DNA of 64,000 nucleotides, taken from assembly GCA_014871385.1 (NCBI GenBank), contig CM026426.1:30121452-30185451 (forward strand), in the 5' to 3' direction. Positions 37,807 to 48,334 of the stretch are shown one piece after another (the first letter of the stretch is position 1; every line of letters starts with the position of its first letter). The stretch comes from Ceratodon purpureus. Its lineage: Eukaryota > Streptophyta > Bryopsida > Pseudoditrichales > Ditrichaceae. Below the pieces are notes generated by a model, which worked only from the letters and a program-made list of their open reading frames with translations, had not been told where the DNA came from and ran no database searches. Made by a program: the position numbers and the translations under genes.

Positions 37807-38845
37807 TATTGGTGGCCGACAATGCACAAGGATGTGTCTGAATACTGCAGGGCATGTGATAAGTGCCAGCGGGTCGGCGGATTAGCTAACATTGGTCTGG
37901 CTCAGTTGGTCACTAGCCTACCTGCGGAGCCTTTCATGAAGTGGGATCTAGACTTTGTAGGCCCCATAAAGCCAGCAGCAGCTCGAATCGGCAACAGGTA
38001 CATTTTGGTAGCAACCGACTATGCCACCAAATGGGTGGAAGCAAAGGCTCTACGCACCAATACTGCAGCAGTGACTGCCAAGTTCTTGTACGAACAGATC
38101 CTGACTCGTTATGGCTGTCCGCTGACTTTAATCAGTGATCAAGGAACTCATTTTATCAACGAGGCTATCGAGTACCTGGTGCAGCATTTTCTACTACAAC
38201 ATCGCACCTGTACTACCTATTCTCCCCAAGGGAACGGACAGGCCGAGTCAACCAACAAGGTGTTAGGTCGGTTGTTGACCAAATTGGTTAGTGACAACAG
38301 AACCGACTGGGATGAACATTTACCCACAGCCCTATTGTCTTACAGGACTGCTTTTAAGGTTTCTACTAGGTATACACCCTTCCAGTTAGTCTACGGACTC
38401 CATCCATTGATGCCTACAGAGTACACTGTCCCTACCCGTAGGACAAATGGCAGCATCGATTATACTCTTACCCGAGTGTTGCAGGCGCGCACAGCCAACT
38501 TGGAACAGTTAGACAGCCACAGACTTATTGCGCAGGAAGAGGCACGTAGCAGACAGTGGGACAGAGCTTTGTGGAGTCAACAACATTACAGACAGAAAGA
38601 CTTCCAAGTGGGTGATCATGTTCTTTGGTATCCCAAGGGGGAGAAGGAGCATACAGGAAAATTGAAGTGCCGCTGGTTTGGCCCATATCGGGTTCAGTAC
38701 AGGTTACCTAACAACACTGCCCTTGTTGGTAATAGAGGCCCATTTTGAGCCGGACCCCATCATCGTCAACATTAATAAGCTAAAACCATACTGTTTTTAC
38801 TCTGCGGATCAATTGGTCACTATTAGCCCTAAGCAGCTGCCATGA
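37807..38845 (+). pseudogene. Integrase of element 1, N-terminally truncated
   Basis: Begins inside the zinc domain ([21 protein letters not shown]), retaining the two Cys but not the two His. The catalytic core is intact: [17 protein letters not shown] and [11 protein letters not shown] supply D, D and E. A C-terminal [11 protein letters not shown] and WFGPYRV domain follows, no chromodomain seen. A one-base frame change near 38730 precedes the end, LKPYCFY, closing with TGA at 38843-38845. Confidence 0.9.
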
Positions 38846-38974
38846 GGACTGTCCACGGAAATACCTGAAGACCAAGCTGATGGGACACCCGAGCAAGGAG
38901 TGCATTTAAGAGCCGAGCCGAGCTTTGGTAGCTCCCTTCCTCATTCTCTCATCCCGAGTTCGTCTACTTCAACC

Positions 38975-41900
38975 ATGGCGGACCCAACTCACTTCACGAC
39001 GGACCCTTAAGATTTTAGTCAGCAACTTCCCCCCATCAACACTCAGTCTTCACCCACTGCTTCAGCCACTTTGGCAAATTCAATTTTTCATGTGGCGTGT
39101 TGCTTTATTGACTCTACGCCCCTAACGGACCCCTACTCCCGGCCAGCACCTCCTGCGAGACCTGCCCCCCACTCCAATCTCATCGTTCCCTAGAGAGCCC
39201 TAGCAGTCTGCCATTTAGCACTCGGGCTGAAGCTATCTCGTTCGTTTTAGGGTTAGGGTCAGGCCAAAATCCAACCCCCATACCCCAGAAACCCCTCTCT
39301 TTCACTCTGGACGCAGCTCCAACCGAGCCCCTTCTCCGTCCTCGCAGACATACGCTGAGTATAGAGGACGCCTTGCGAACTGCCGCCCTCGTCCGACCCA
39401 GGGATACAGTCATTGAACGTGTTTTTAGCCTCCAGCCCGAGACAGCTCACTCTAGGGACGACTTAGGGTTTCACAGGCCGCGCTCCCCTTCACCGACTCC
39501 GCACCCATCGCCCTGCTCACGCTGTTCCTCAGCACACATTTCTTCCCGCGATCCTCTCCAACCGATCTCCAGCCGGCCCGTTTGTGGTCACCCAGCTAGC
39601 GAGGAGCGCATTATCGGTGGCATTCCTTTGCGGATTCACTGTTACTCAGCATCAGGCGGAGCATCCTCGCACTCACCACCCTGCACATTGGAGGCGATTT
39701 CTTGGGCTGATCCGGGAGTCACAGCAGCATACGCTCGGCGGGGTTTTTCCCACATTGACGCGCCTTCCAGTCACCTCCCTCCAACCAGCGGTTCAGGTCA
39801 GCGATCCTTCGATCGCACTCACCTTATTCACCCTCCTTGCTGTCTTGAAGTTCAGTCTCGACAGTCACTCTTGTCCCCAATTCCTGCTGCTGTTTTTCCC
39901 GTTTCGCGTCAGGCACCTCAGCCAGCTTGTCGGGTTAAGGTTGAGCCCATTGATTCTCTGCTTATGGACCTTCCTTCATCCCAGCTCAATCTCCCCCCAG
40001 TCTTTTCTTCACCCTCTTTCTGTCACTATCTTCGCAACCCTAGTTCCATACAATCAGGTCTTTCCGCAACAGTTGTAGAGCCACAGTTAGGTTGGGTTTT
40101 CTCAGGCCAATTCTGTCCCACCAACTTTCAAGCTCACGGAGACGATCCACTGCAGCTTTCTAGTACTAGCAGCGACTCCGACTGTGGCGAATTTCCTGTC
40201 CACTGTTCCCAGGTCTTCAGCTCTTCACCTTTTTTCGAGTGCAGGCAAGGCCCAGAGCATCACAGCCGACCTGCTAAGCGCGGTCATCAACGTCGTAGAG
40301 GACAGATCGGCACCTTGGAGCGCTACTTTTCGAGGGGAGTATTGCAGACCCTCAACGGGCAGGAATCCATGGACGAGGCGGGCCCTAGCAGTCAGCTGCC
40401 CACACCGCCCGTCGAGGCGGTCAACCGAGCCCCACAGCTGGATCATGCTGATGCTCCTCCAGTTCTTTCAGCGACTGTACTTCCTCCACCCTGCGAGTCA
40501 CTGCCGACCCTTCCTACTCAGAGGAGGGGTATCAAGCGCAAACACACCCCTGTGGATGGTCGGCTTCCCAAACAGGTTTGTGTACCCCGCAATACCCACC
40601 GTCGCTCGGAGGTTGTTTTCGAACCTTACACACACTGGGACTTTTGGACAAAGATGCGGGACGATGATTGGGCTGGGCTGACCAGCCTAGACGTATTCTA
40701 TCACTTTCGTTGGCCTGAGCCCTACCACGAGCTTATCTTGGATTTCTTCGAGGGGTTCGAGTACTCTCCACCAACTAAGGGTTCCCGCCGCTCCTCAGCC
40801 GACAGCACGGATACAATCCGCTCCATGGTTCGGGGGAAACCAGTGGAGATCACGGCTTTTGTCATCCGGGAGGCTCTTGGTTTCGACTCAGGTGCCGACT
40901 TAGTGGACCAGCGCAGGACTGATGGCTTCCATCCCAAATTCGCAAAGTATGGGCTGACTGAAGATAAACACATTCACAATGGTAATCGTACCTCTGCCCT
41001 TACTCCTGCGTATCAGACCCGCGCACAGGCCTTAGGAGATGCTATTGGTTTCAAGCAGCGGTTGCTGTTTGTCAGCAACAACCTATTGGAGCATATTTTC
41101 GCTGCTAAGGAGGCTGGTGAGCGCAACGAGAGGTTTGATTGGTCACACTATGTACTCGCCAACCTCCGTCGTCACCTTATTTACATCCATTCGGAAGCTC
41201 CAGGAAAGCGCCGACTTCGAGGTGCCCCCGTCATGGATGCAGTGTTGTCATACTGGTTTCCTGACCGTGAAGAGGTTGTCGGCCCGACCCATATATCTTC
41301 TAGCGTCGGCACCATGGATGGCAGCCACGAGGGCTCACCTGCCACTGATCCACCCCTTCAGTCTTTGGCTGGCTCAAAGCTTCGAGACCGAGCTAGCGGA
41401 GATAGGTTTCCTGGTCCAGTGAGTGCATTTGTCCCAACCACCGAGACACAGCCGACCACGAACTCTCAAGAAGGATCGTCTGATGTCAGCCGACGTCGCC
41501 TCTGGCTAGTGAAGAATGGCAAGAGGGTGCGCCAACCAGACTTTACCGGGGAAGCAACCCCAGCCAGTCGTCTACCCCCTACAACAACTATTCCCCCAGT
41601 GACAGCCTCGCCCAGTTGCCGGTATCCCCTACGGTCCCGCCCACAACTTCAGGGTCAGCCGACTCAACCCTCAGACCCGGAATTCCCCGGTACAAGACCC
41701 ACTGTACCCATTCATCGTCTTTGCAGTCTGTCTGGCAAATCTTCTGCCACAGTGTCTGGACAGGACCATATTTTGCCCCCTGATGACGAGCTGACTGAGG
41801 GTCCATTCCCCCCTAGTCAACCCTGCATCACCGTGCCTGAACCTGCACTCGACCTCCTTGGTGATCCAACCTTCGTGCCGACTCAGGCTACTTCATCACC

Positions 41901-42900
41901 ACCTCGCCAGAGCACCTCCCCCAGAGCGGATTCTCCCTTAGCAGCCGAAGTTTGTCCACTCTCCTCAGGTTGGGCCATTCTCCCCTGGCAGGAGCCACTT
42001 CCCATTTTTCGCGGGATACTCGCGTCCACAACCATTCGCCCTGAAAACACGGCTACTGCAGCCGTCTTGGCTCCACCATTAGCTGCCGCAGCCGATCCCC
42101 CAACCACCACAGCTGCCCATACCGCTTCAGGGCGGTAGCACCACACAGGCCGAGCGACCACCACACCTGTCAGCAACCCCCAGGGCGCCAGCAACGCTGC
42201 CACACCAGTCATCCACCGAACCACGCGACTTCACCCCAACGGTTCTTCAGGAGGACCACCAGACGATTCCAACGGAACATCTTCCCAGGGTTTCCTTGAC
42301 CCGTCATCTGACTTTGGCATGTTGATGAATAACCTTCAGGCTTTAGCCACTGTCCTTGTAAGGACCAAGGCTGCAGCCAGACAGCTGGAGGCCAATCGCC
42401 AGCAAACAGCCTCATCCGCCGAGGCCCTCAACACCACGGTCGGGGACTTAAGCGCTCAGGTTGCCTTACTAGCAACCACATTACAGTCTACCGCCATCGC
42501 ACGGGATCAGCTTGTCAAGGACAAGGCGGAACTTCAGTTGGCTGCCACCACCCTGCAGGACCAGTTGGCAGTCGCCACCGCTCCAATGAGCCGACCCGAC
42601 CCATCCCTCCGCCGTCTGGAGTTGGAGCAGACCCTCAGCAACCGCTTGCAACAAGCCGACCGGTTGCTCTTGGAGAATCAGCGCCTATCTCTAGAGCTCG
42701 CCACCCGGACATCTCCCCCTCGAGACCTTAGTTGCGCCGTGCGAGACTATGTTACAACCAAGACCCGAGACCTTGAAGCCGCCCTCATCAGTCATCATGC
42801 CGACTTCCAGCGCCAACAGCGATGGTTAATGCGGTTCGAGGAACGAGACCCCGACTTCCAGCCTTGGTTGATGGACGATGATGCTCCGCCAACGACATAG
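38975..42900 (+). pseudogene. Accessory ORF of element 1 (Transposase_32-like, coiled coil)
   Basis: Starts at ATG 38975 (ACCATGGCG, MADPTHFTTDP), meets TAA at 39008, then changes frame between about 39110 and 39190. It stays open from 39112 to TAG 42136 and continues in the same frame to TAG at 42898. The first 450 codons are Pro/Ser-rich and probably disordered. Around 40620-41270 lies a globular region: FYHFRWPEPYHELILDFFEG, then MVRGKPVEITAFVIREALGF. This resembles the putative plant transposon protein domain found next to angiosperm gypsy elements. The end is a coiled coil (ALNTTVGDLSAQVALLATTL). The role of such proteins is unknown. Position after integrase suggests subgenomic or readthrough expression. 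Confidence 0.75.
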
Positions 42901-43080
42901 CCGACTTGCCCACAGCTTCTGTGTGGTTTGTAGAATAGTGTTCACCGGATTTAGGCTGTAGAGTAGTCCGTTAGCGCAAACAGTTTTGTTTAGAGCTATT
43001 TTCACCTGTTGCATTTTTTAGGGCCCAGTTTGCATTCCTTCTTTTTTCTGCTACCCGCACGTTTTGAGGACAGAACTACC

Positions 43081-43095
43081 GGAAAAAGGGGATCA
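43081..43095 (+). other. Polypurine tract of element 1
   Basis: GGAAAAAGGGGATCA immediately before the TGTTAACC of the 3' LTR; it would prime plus-strand synthesis. The core GAAAAAGGGGAT recurs upstream in the leader and in gag. Confidence 0.75.
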
Positions 43096-43527
43096 TGTTA
43101 ACCGGAGATCACTCTCCCCCTTTTTCTTAGTTTCCTTTAGGTCCCCTCAATTTTTACATTGGCAGTCCCCAGACAGTCATCCAGCCAACTGGATGAACTC
43201 TGTCCAGCCAACTGGATGAACTCTGTCCAGCCGACTGGATGATAGCCGCCAGGTTCAAGGGGGTTTAAGAGGCAACTTTAGGGTTTCCTGTAATCATTCC
43301 AGACTAGAGCAGTCAGAGTTAGAGGAGTCTGAGAACCGTTAGAGGCTGCTGTACCATGGTTATGGGCTGTTTTGACTCATTAATTGCAGTTTTGACTCTT
43401 TTCTCCACTTGTATTGTATGTTTCTAGCTTGTTAGGAGTGGTTGGAGTACTTGAATGTGTTGGGTTTTGTAGGGTTTTGATGGATTTATAGAGATTAGGG
43501 TTTGGTTGGTAAATCCTCCTTCTATCA
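43096..43527 (+). repeat. 3' LTR of element 1
   Basis: 432 bp, the same length as the 5' LTR, with about 15 substitutions. The three U3 tandem units are better preserved here (43181, 43204 and 43227). CAGGG follows at 43528-43532. Confidence 0.95.
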
Positions 43528-44794
43528 CAGGGTAGTAGTCAGTGCTTCAAGCTGGCAACACGGGTCGGGGTCACTTTTGCTCAGTTCCCTGAACTTACGT
43601 CCCGCTTCCACTGAGATAAGTTAAATGGACATGTTCTGTCTCACTTGACGTCATGTCCGACACCGGTGTCTCCACTTCATCCACCTTCCCTTTTCCAGAT
43701 GCTTTAGACTATCACTTACGACTCACTTGCTGCGGGCTAAGTTTATCGGAAAGGGTCAGTATCACTTGCAGTCTGTTGCGGAATAGGTGTCTCCACTTCA
43801 TCAAAGACTTCCCTTTTCCACGACACTTAGACTATCACTGCCAAGACGCTTTCTTCCACAATGTATGACCTTGAAATACAAAGTATAGCTGCTTTCACTG
43901 ACCGTTCACGGTGTTCTTACTGATGCTCCAATGACCATCGCTCATTGATCACTGGTCACTTACGAACCACTTCAAAGCACTTTCTCTGCGTAGAAGCAGC
44001 AGTACCAATGCTGGCACTGACATAACAGTGTCCCGTACTTTTTTTCTACTGCGTGTTCAGTGTTAGTTGTTTCAGTACAGGTTTAGGGTTTACACCACCT
44101 TAGTGTGGTCGACACTTGTCCAAGCACTGGCTAACACGGTGAAGAATGTCGGTATGTCTCTCCGAGGGTCCCTTTCTGGATTGCAATGCTTGCACATGTT
44201 CTCTCAATTTCCGCGCACTGTCCTTCTTTGTAGACGCTGTGTCGGCATGGGATATAGCCTGGTAACTGTTTGTTTGCGTGTAAGCACGGGGCACCTCTGT
44301 AGTTCTCACCTATGGCAGCTTCATCTGCATTTTTGCTTGTGTATTGCGCCACACTTTCTAACAGAGTGCTGTTCACCATGTTGCGGTTCCGGAGGGGGAT
44401 GAGCCCGGGGGATGTTCACATGAATATGGTGGGAACATGTTCTTTTTACTTGTGAACTAGCCCTCCACTGTCTGAATTTACTGACGTTTGGAGATGACGT
44501 ATGGTTTTCATCTGGTTCCGGAAACTCTCTGCTCGGTGTGTACATTGTAGTACTTCAAGATACAGAATTGAGTATGTGTGGGAGAGGTTTTCAGCTTATT
44601 TGAGGGAGAGGATGACAGATGTGGCGCTACGGGCGAGATCTTGTGCGCCGCAAGCTCAGAATGCTCCTATTCTCCCGCATCTTTCAGGTGTGTATTTCGT
44701 GAGAATGAGAGGAATATAAATGCTGTTTACCTATTTGTTTTCAAAATTGATGCCGGGCTGCATACCTGTATAAATTGAACTCTTTCCCGTGCAG
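43528..44794. other. Flank between element 1 and kinesin exons
   Basis: No exon recognised. The expected upstream kinesin exons, with the ATP-binding loop, were looked for and not found. Confidence 0.4.
43665..43840 (+). repeat. Imperfect tandem duplication, period 121 bp
   Basis: GGTGTCTCCACTTCATC starts at 43665 and again at 43786. Both are followed by TTCCCTTTTCCA and TTAGACTATCACT with small indels. Confidence 0.65.
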
Positions 44795-46077
44795 ACGGTG
44801 GAGAGCCATCCCTTTGGGGTTGCTCCTGAGGCTCCAGCAATGTCTTTAGTACCAATCTCGGTATTTAACTAATCCATTGCTTATTGCGGAATGCCTACAA
44901 TCCTGAATCAGAAACATAGTGTAAGTGCTTATAATAGCACTTCAGATTAATAACACATGTACCTCTCCTAGCAATGAACAACATCCAACAGTTGCTCTTC
45001 CACTCCACTAATAGTGATCTCTTCGGCAGAATTTTGTCGACTTGGCTGGAAGCGAAAGAGCATCACAAACACATGCTGATGGCGCTAGGCTGAAGGAAGG
45101 AGCTCACATTAACCGCAATCTTCTAACTCTGAGTACTTGTACTCGGAAACCTAGGCATGTCGCATTTTCCAAATTTTGATTTTCATAACCACACTCGCAG
45201 CCTGCCTCCTCTTGCAAGAGTCGAGTATTAGCCTTGCTCTCTGTTCCGACTATCTGGAGTTCTAAGTTGTACCTGTTTCCTTCAGTGGAGGAAGCAAGAA
45301 AAGTGGACATGTACCATACAGAGACTCCAAGTGTACAAGGTTCTTACAGCACTCATTGAGAGGAAATGCAATAACTGCTGTTATCTGCACCACGAGCCCT
45401 GCCCATAGCCATGTCGTGCAATCGCGCAATACCCTTGCCTTTGCTACAAGGGCGAAGGAAGTGACGGTTACCACCCAATTCAACATGGTAGTGCACCTCT
45501 TCACTCACGGTCATTTCTGTTGCACTCGCTGCGTATGGTAGAGTCTAGAACAGAGATTTTGCGTTCATAGTTCAGAAGATGTTGGGCAATGTCCTCCCTG
45601 ACTTCAATGGATCACTTCATTCAACCATCAGCTTGATATTATCAGAGTCTCCGGACATGTTGTCCGTCAACTCCGTATTCAACAGTTTTTTCCCTTTCTC
45701 TGCCAGATTGTGTCGGATAAAGTATTGGTGAAGCCGGGGCAGAAAGAGGTGGCCAGACTCGAGGCTGTAACTTTACTTCAAGGTAAAGACCTCCAGATTC
45801 AAAACTGTTGGTCATACCTTCCAGGTCCGCGTATCAGAGAACTTATTTCTATTCACAATAAGTGATTTTGGTGAATGAGAAGTACTGAGTTTGAAAGTTT
45901 CGCAGATGGATGAAGAGCTCAGGGCGCTTCAAATACAGCGTGATGCTGCACAAGCTCGGCTTGACAACGTGAGCAGAAGGCTCGAGGCAGAGGAAGTGGC
46001 TAAAAAGTTAGCAGAAGAAGTCACAAAGAGGCTTGTGGAGGAAGCTGCAAAGAGACCTGAGGGACGAAATTTTTTGG
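44795..46077 (+). pseudogene. Kinesin-7-type motor exons, truncated gene
   Basis: Five exons of a plant kinesin of the CENP-E/kinesin-7 kind, a microtubule motor. Exon A 44795-44860 encodes TVESHPFGVAP. Exon B 45030-45154 encodes [18 protein letters not shown] and [16 protein letters not shown]. Exon C 45286-45487 encodes [36 protein letters not shown] and AFATRAKEV. Exon D 45708-45782 encodes VSDKVLVKP and EVARLEA, the neck. Exon E 45906-46077 is a coiled coil (MDEELRALQIQRDAAQARL). The B-C intron begins GC, not GT (TAGGCATGT), yet joins in phase to give RKPSGG. The P-loop and switch I half is missing, and exon D does not join E cleanly. It lies just right of element 1 and is probably a truncated copy. 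Confidence 0.82.
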
Positions 46078-47296
46078 GTAGAAAAGCCGTCGTGCACTAC
46101 ATGAACTGACCTTGTATATACGAACATGTCCCCTGTAGACGAAATTTTCTCATAAAATCCGGCTCGCATGTCAGTTGTGTGTATGCTTGCCACTTTCCTG
46201 CTTCTAGATCCTACCGCCTCTCCCAGTGCTTTACTTTGCGTCAAAGCTCTAATTGCGCACAGTTCCGTCAATCTCGAACTGACCAGCTGGGTCTCGGTAC
46301 CTATTTGTATGTCAACCAGTCCTTGAACTCAGTTTGGTTTGCAATTTAATTATATCACGTGAAGGCTTTAAGCGGTAGGGAAGTTCGTAACTTGCCCAGG
46401 ATACCCCTAGAAATATCACAGTGAGCTTCGGAAATATCAGTTCAGGCAAGTAGGAGGCCACTGCAGTGACCAAAGCGTAATCACAGTGCTTTTGCAGCGG
46501 GTGATGCGATGGAAGTAAACTTCAAAGCGATAGCTATGGAAGACGGAGACCGTAAATTCTAATGAATGCGGGGGCACGTAAGTGCTTAGGCAGTGGAGAC
46601 CGTAAATTACCATGAATGCAGGGGCATGTAAGTGCTCTGGCAGCGGGCCAGTCAAAGACGCCACCTTTCTTTGACAGTCGCCTCGAACAAAAAGTTTCAT
46701 CAAAGTTTGTATGAAAGGCGATTCTTGAATCTTCATAGTGCATTACCGAAGACAAATATCGTGCAGGGTCACATGTTGTAGGGATTGCGAGAGTGAAGCT
46801 ATCATGCAGTATTATCACTAAACCTGCCTTCATATTCAGCTCCGACATAGTCATGGCCTTCTTCAATACGGAATAGTTATACAGTGCATCCCATAATCCC
46901 ATAGTTCTCCACTGCTGTGCAGTTCATGCACCAACACATTGCATTGCATTTTATACTGTCATTCCCTTCATTTCAGTTGGTAAATGTTTCATACAAAGTA
47001 TGACGCTTCGTTCTTGACTCCTCGTAGAAATCTGTGCTGGACTGGGTTACAGTATGCGACTCAAGCTGCATTTCACTTACAAGTACTGCAGTTCATCATC
47101 TGACGCTCACAACAACATACCCAAGTAGCAAACATTTTACTTCATATTACAAAAAAATCCACTACACCACAAAGATGCATATGTTCATTCTAACCAGTGG
47201 CGAAGAGCCTCATGGAACAGAGCCTTCGCAAACTTATAGCCTGAAATGCATACACGCAACTATATACCCTGTACCTTCCTCCCGTTTGCAAAAGTA
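46078..47296. other. Gap, only a short tandem repeat seen
   Basis: The kinesin stalk and C-terminal domain would be expected downstream, but no such exon was found. Only the tandem repeat listed separately was seen. Confidence 0.35.
46545..46644 (+). repeat. Two 50-bp tandem units
   Basis: GGAGACCGTAAATT occurs at 46545 and 46595, each followed by a similar ATGAATGC..GGGGCA.GTAAGTGCT stretch. The two units are adjacent, with a few transitions between them. Confidence 0.7.
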
Positions 47297-48334
47297 TCAC
47301 ACGCAGCCCCTTAACCAGTGGTCCGTGGGCATGGTGGATCCTGTACAACCCTTGGCACTTCTCCCAATCTCTTTCACCTGCAGATTCTACTCTGTACCTC
47401 CATCGCGTTTCCGCTTTGCTGGCTTGCTCCCTTGTCCTCGACCCTTCGTTGTGTCACTGACCACCGCTGGTGCTTTGAACTTCTCTTGCAGCCCAAATGC
47501 TGCCAGGGGCTTCATATTGCAGCCCTTCTCTCCCCGTGCCACTCCATGTCCGACCCGCCCTCGTCCCGAAGCTACCTTCTTTGCCCCTGGCAGCACAACA
47601 CCTTCACTTGGAGTCCCTGGAGTGACACCCGGCGCAGGACATAACTTATTGTGCAACGCGGCTTGGCGTCGCGTGCTGGGAGTTCTTTATCCTACGACAG
47701 TGTTTCCCTTCTTTGTCGGAGAGGAAGTTTGTGCTGCTACCTCGGTTTCCTCTACGACTGTGTATCCGCCACCTTCCTCGGACTCGTCTGTCGCCATCCT
47801 TGTCTCCGGAACTGCGTCGCTGCTTGGGGATGATGCCCTCTCACCCTCCTCTACCACGATGGAGTCCGGGAGCACATCCTCAATCTCGCCCTCCTTAATC
47901 TCCACATTCTCTCCCACCCCACCCTGACTGTTAGGCAAGGTCTCTGGGATCATCGTATTCGTTACCTCGCCACCTCTTGTAGGAAGCCTTCTGTGATCAG
48001 AAAGATGTGTCTGGCTCAGATAGACCTCTTCGGTTTCAGGGAACAAAGTGGTGTCGTGCACGATGTATATCTTCTAGATTGAAGGTGCCTTGGACGCAAC
48101 CCCGGATGCAGTCTTCACTGGGGGGGTCTTCAGCACCGAAGTATCCGGATGCCCCACCCTTCCCTCAGCCGACACCCTTCCCGCACTCGACATCGGTGTC
48201 CTCCAACTTGTAGGCCCTGGTGTCCGGCCTTGTCCCGACGATGGCGTGCGTGCTCCCTCCTGCTTCACTGAAACTGGAGTCCCTGAAGCCGACCCCACAT
48301 GAACTGCAACATTGACCAGTGACCAGGAGGCCAT
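47297..48334 (-). pseudogene. Disordered Pro/Ser/Glu-rich ORF with three TAR stops
   Basis: One reading frame runs from ATG 48334 to TGA at 47299-47297, interrupted by TAG (48076-48074), TAA (47689-47687) and TAG (47389-47387). The upstream exon likely ends at CAG before GTAAGT near 48407. The protein is low-complexity: TPGPTSWRTPMSSAG, an acidic block EIKEGEIEDVLPDS, and a basic nuclear-signal-like KPAKRKRD near the end. Splicing could remove some stops (for example a donor at GGAG before GTACAG). No domain is recognised; it may be a retrotransposon accessory protein. Confidence 0.4.

Larger units (their letters stand above)
31736..43527 (+). mobile_element. Ty3/gypsy LTR retrotransposon, element 1 (defective)
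   Basis: An 11,792-bp element with 432-bp LTRs, target-site duplication CAGGG (31731-31735 and 43528-43532), a primer-binding site, and a polypurine tract before the 3' LTR. The order gag, protease, RT, integrase is Ty3/gypsy. RNase H, the RT catalytic YLDD and the integrase zinc-binding N-terminus are deleted. A large accessory ORF lies after integrase. LTRs differ at about 15 of 432 positions (hand count). Nine in-frame stops, all TAG or TAA, plus at least three frame changes, make it non-autonomous. It carries an exceptional excess of GCCGAC. Confidence 0.95.

Noticed and set aside
14605-48064. 18-base match TATACATCGTGCACGACA between the arms and the 47-48 kb ORF
   Set aside because: It contains a palindrome (TCGTGCACGA) and has no extension; one such match in 64 kb is not far from chance.
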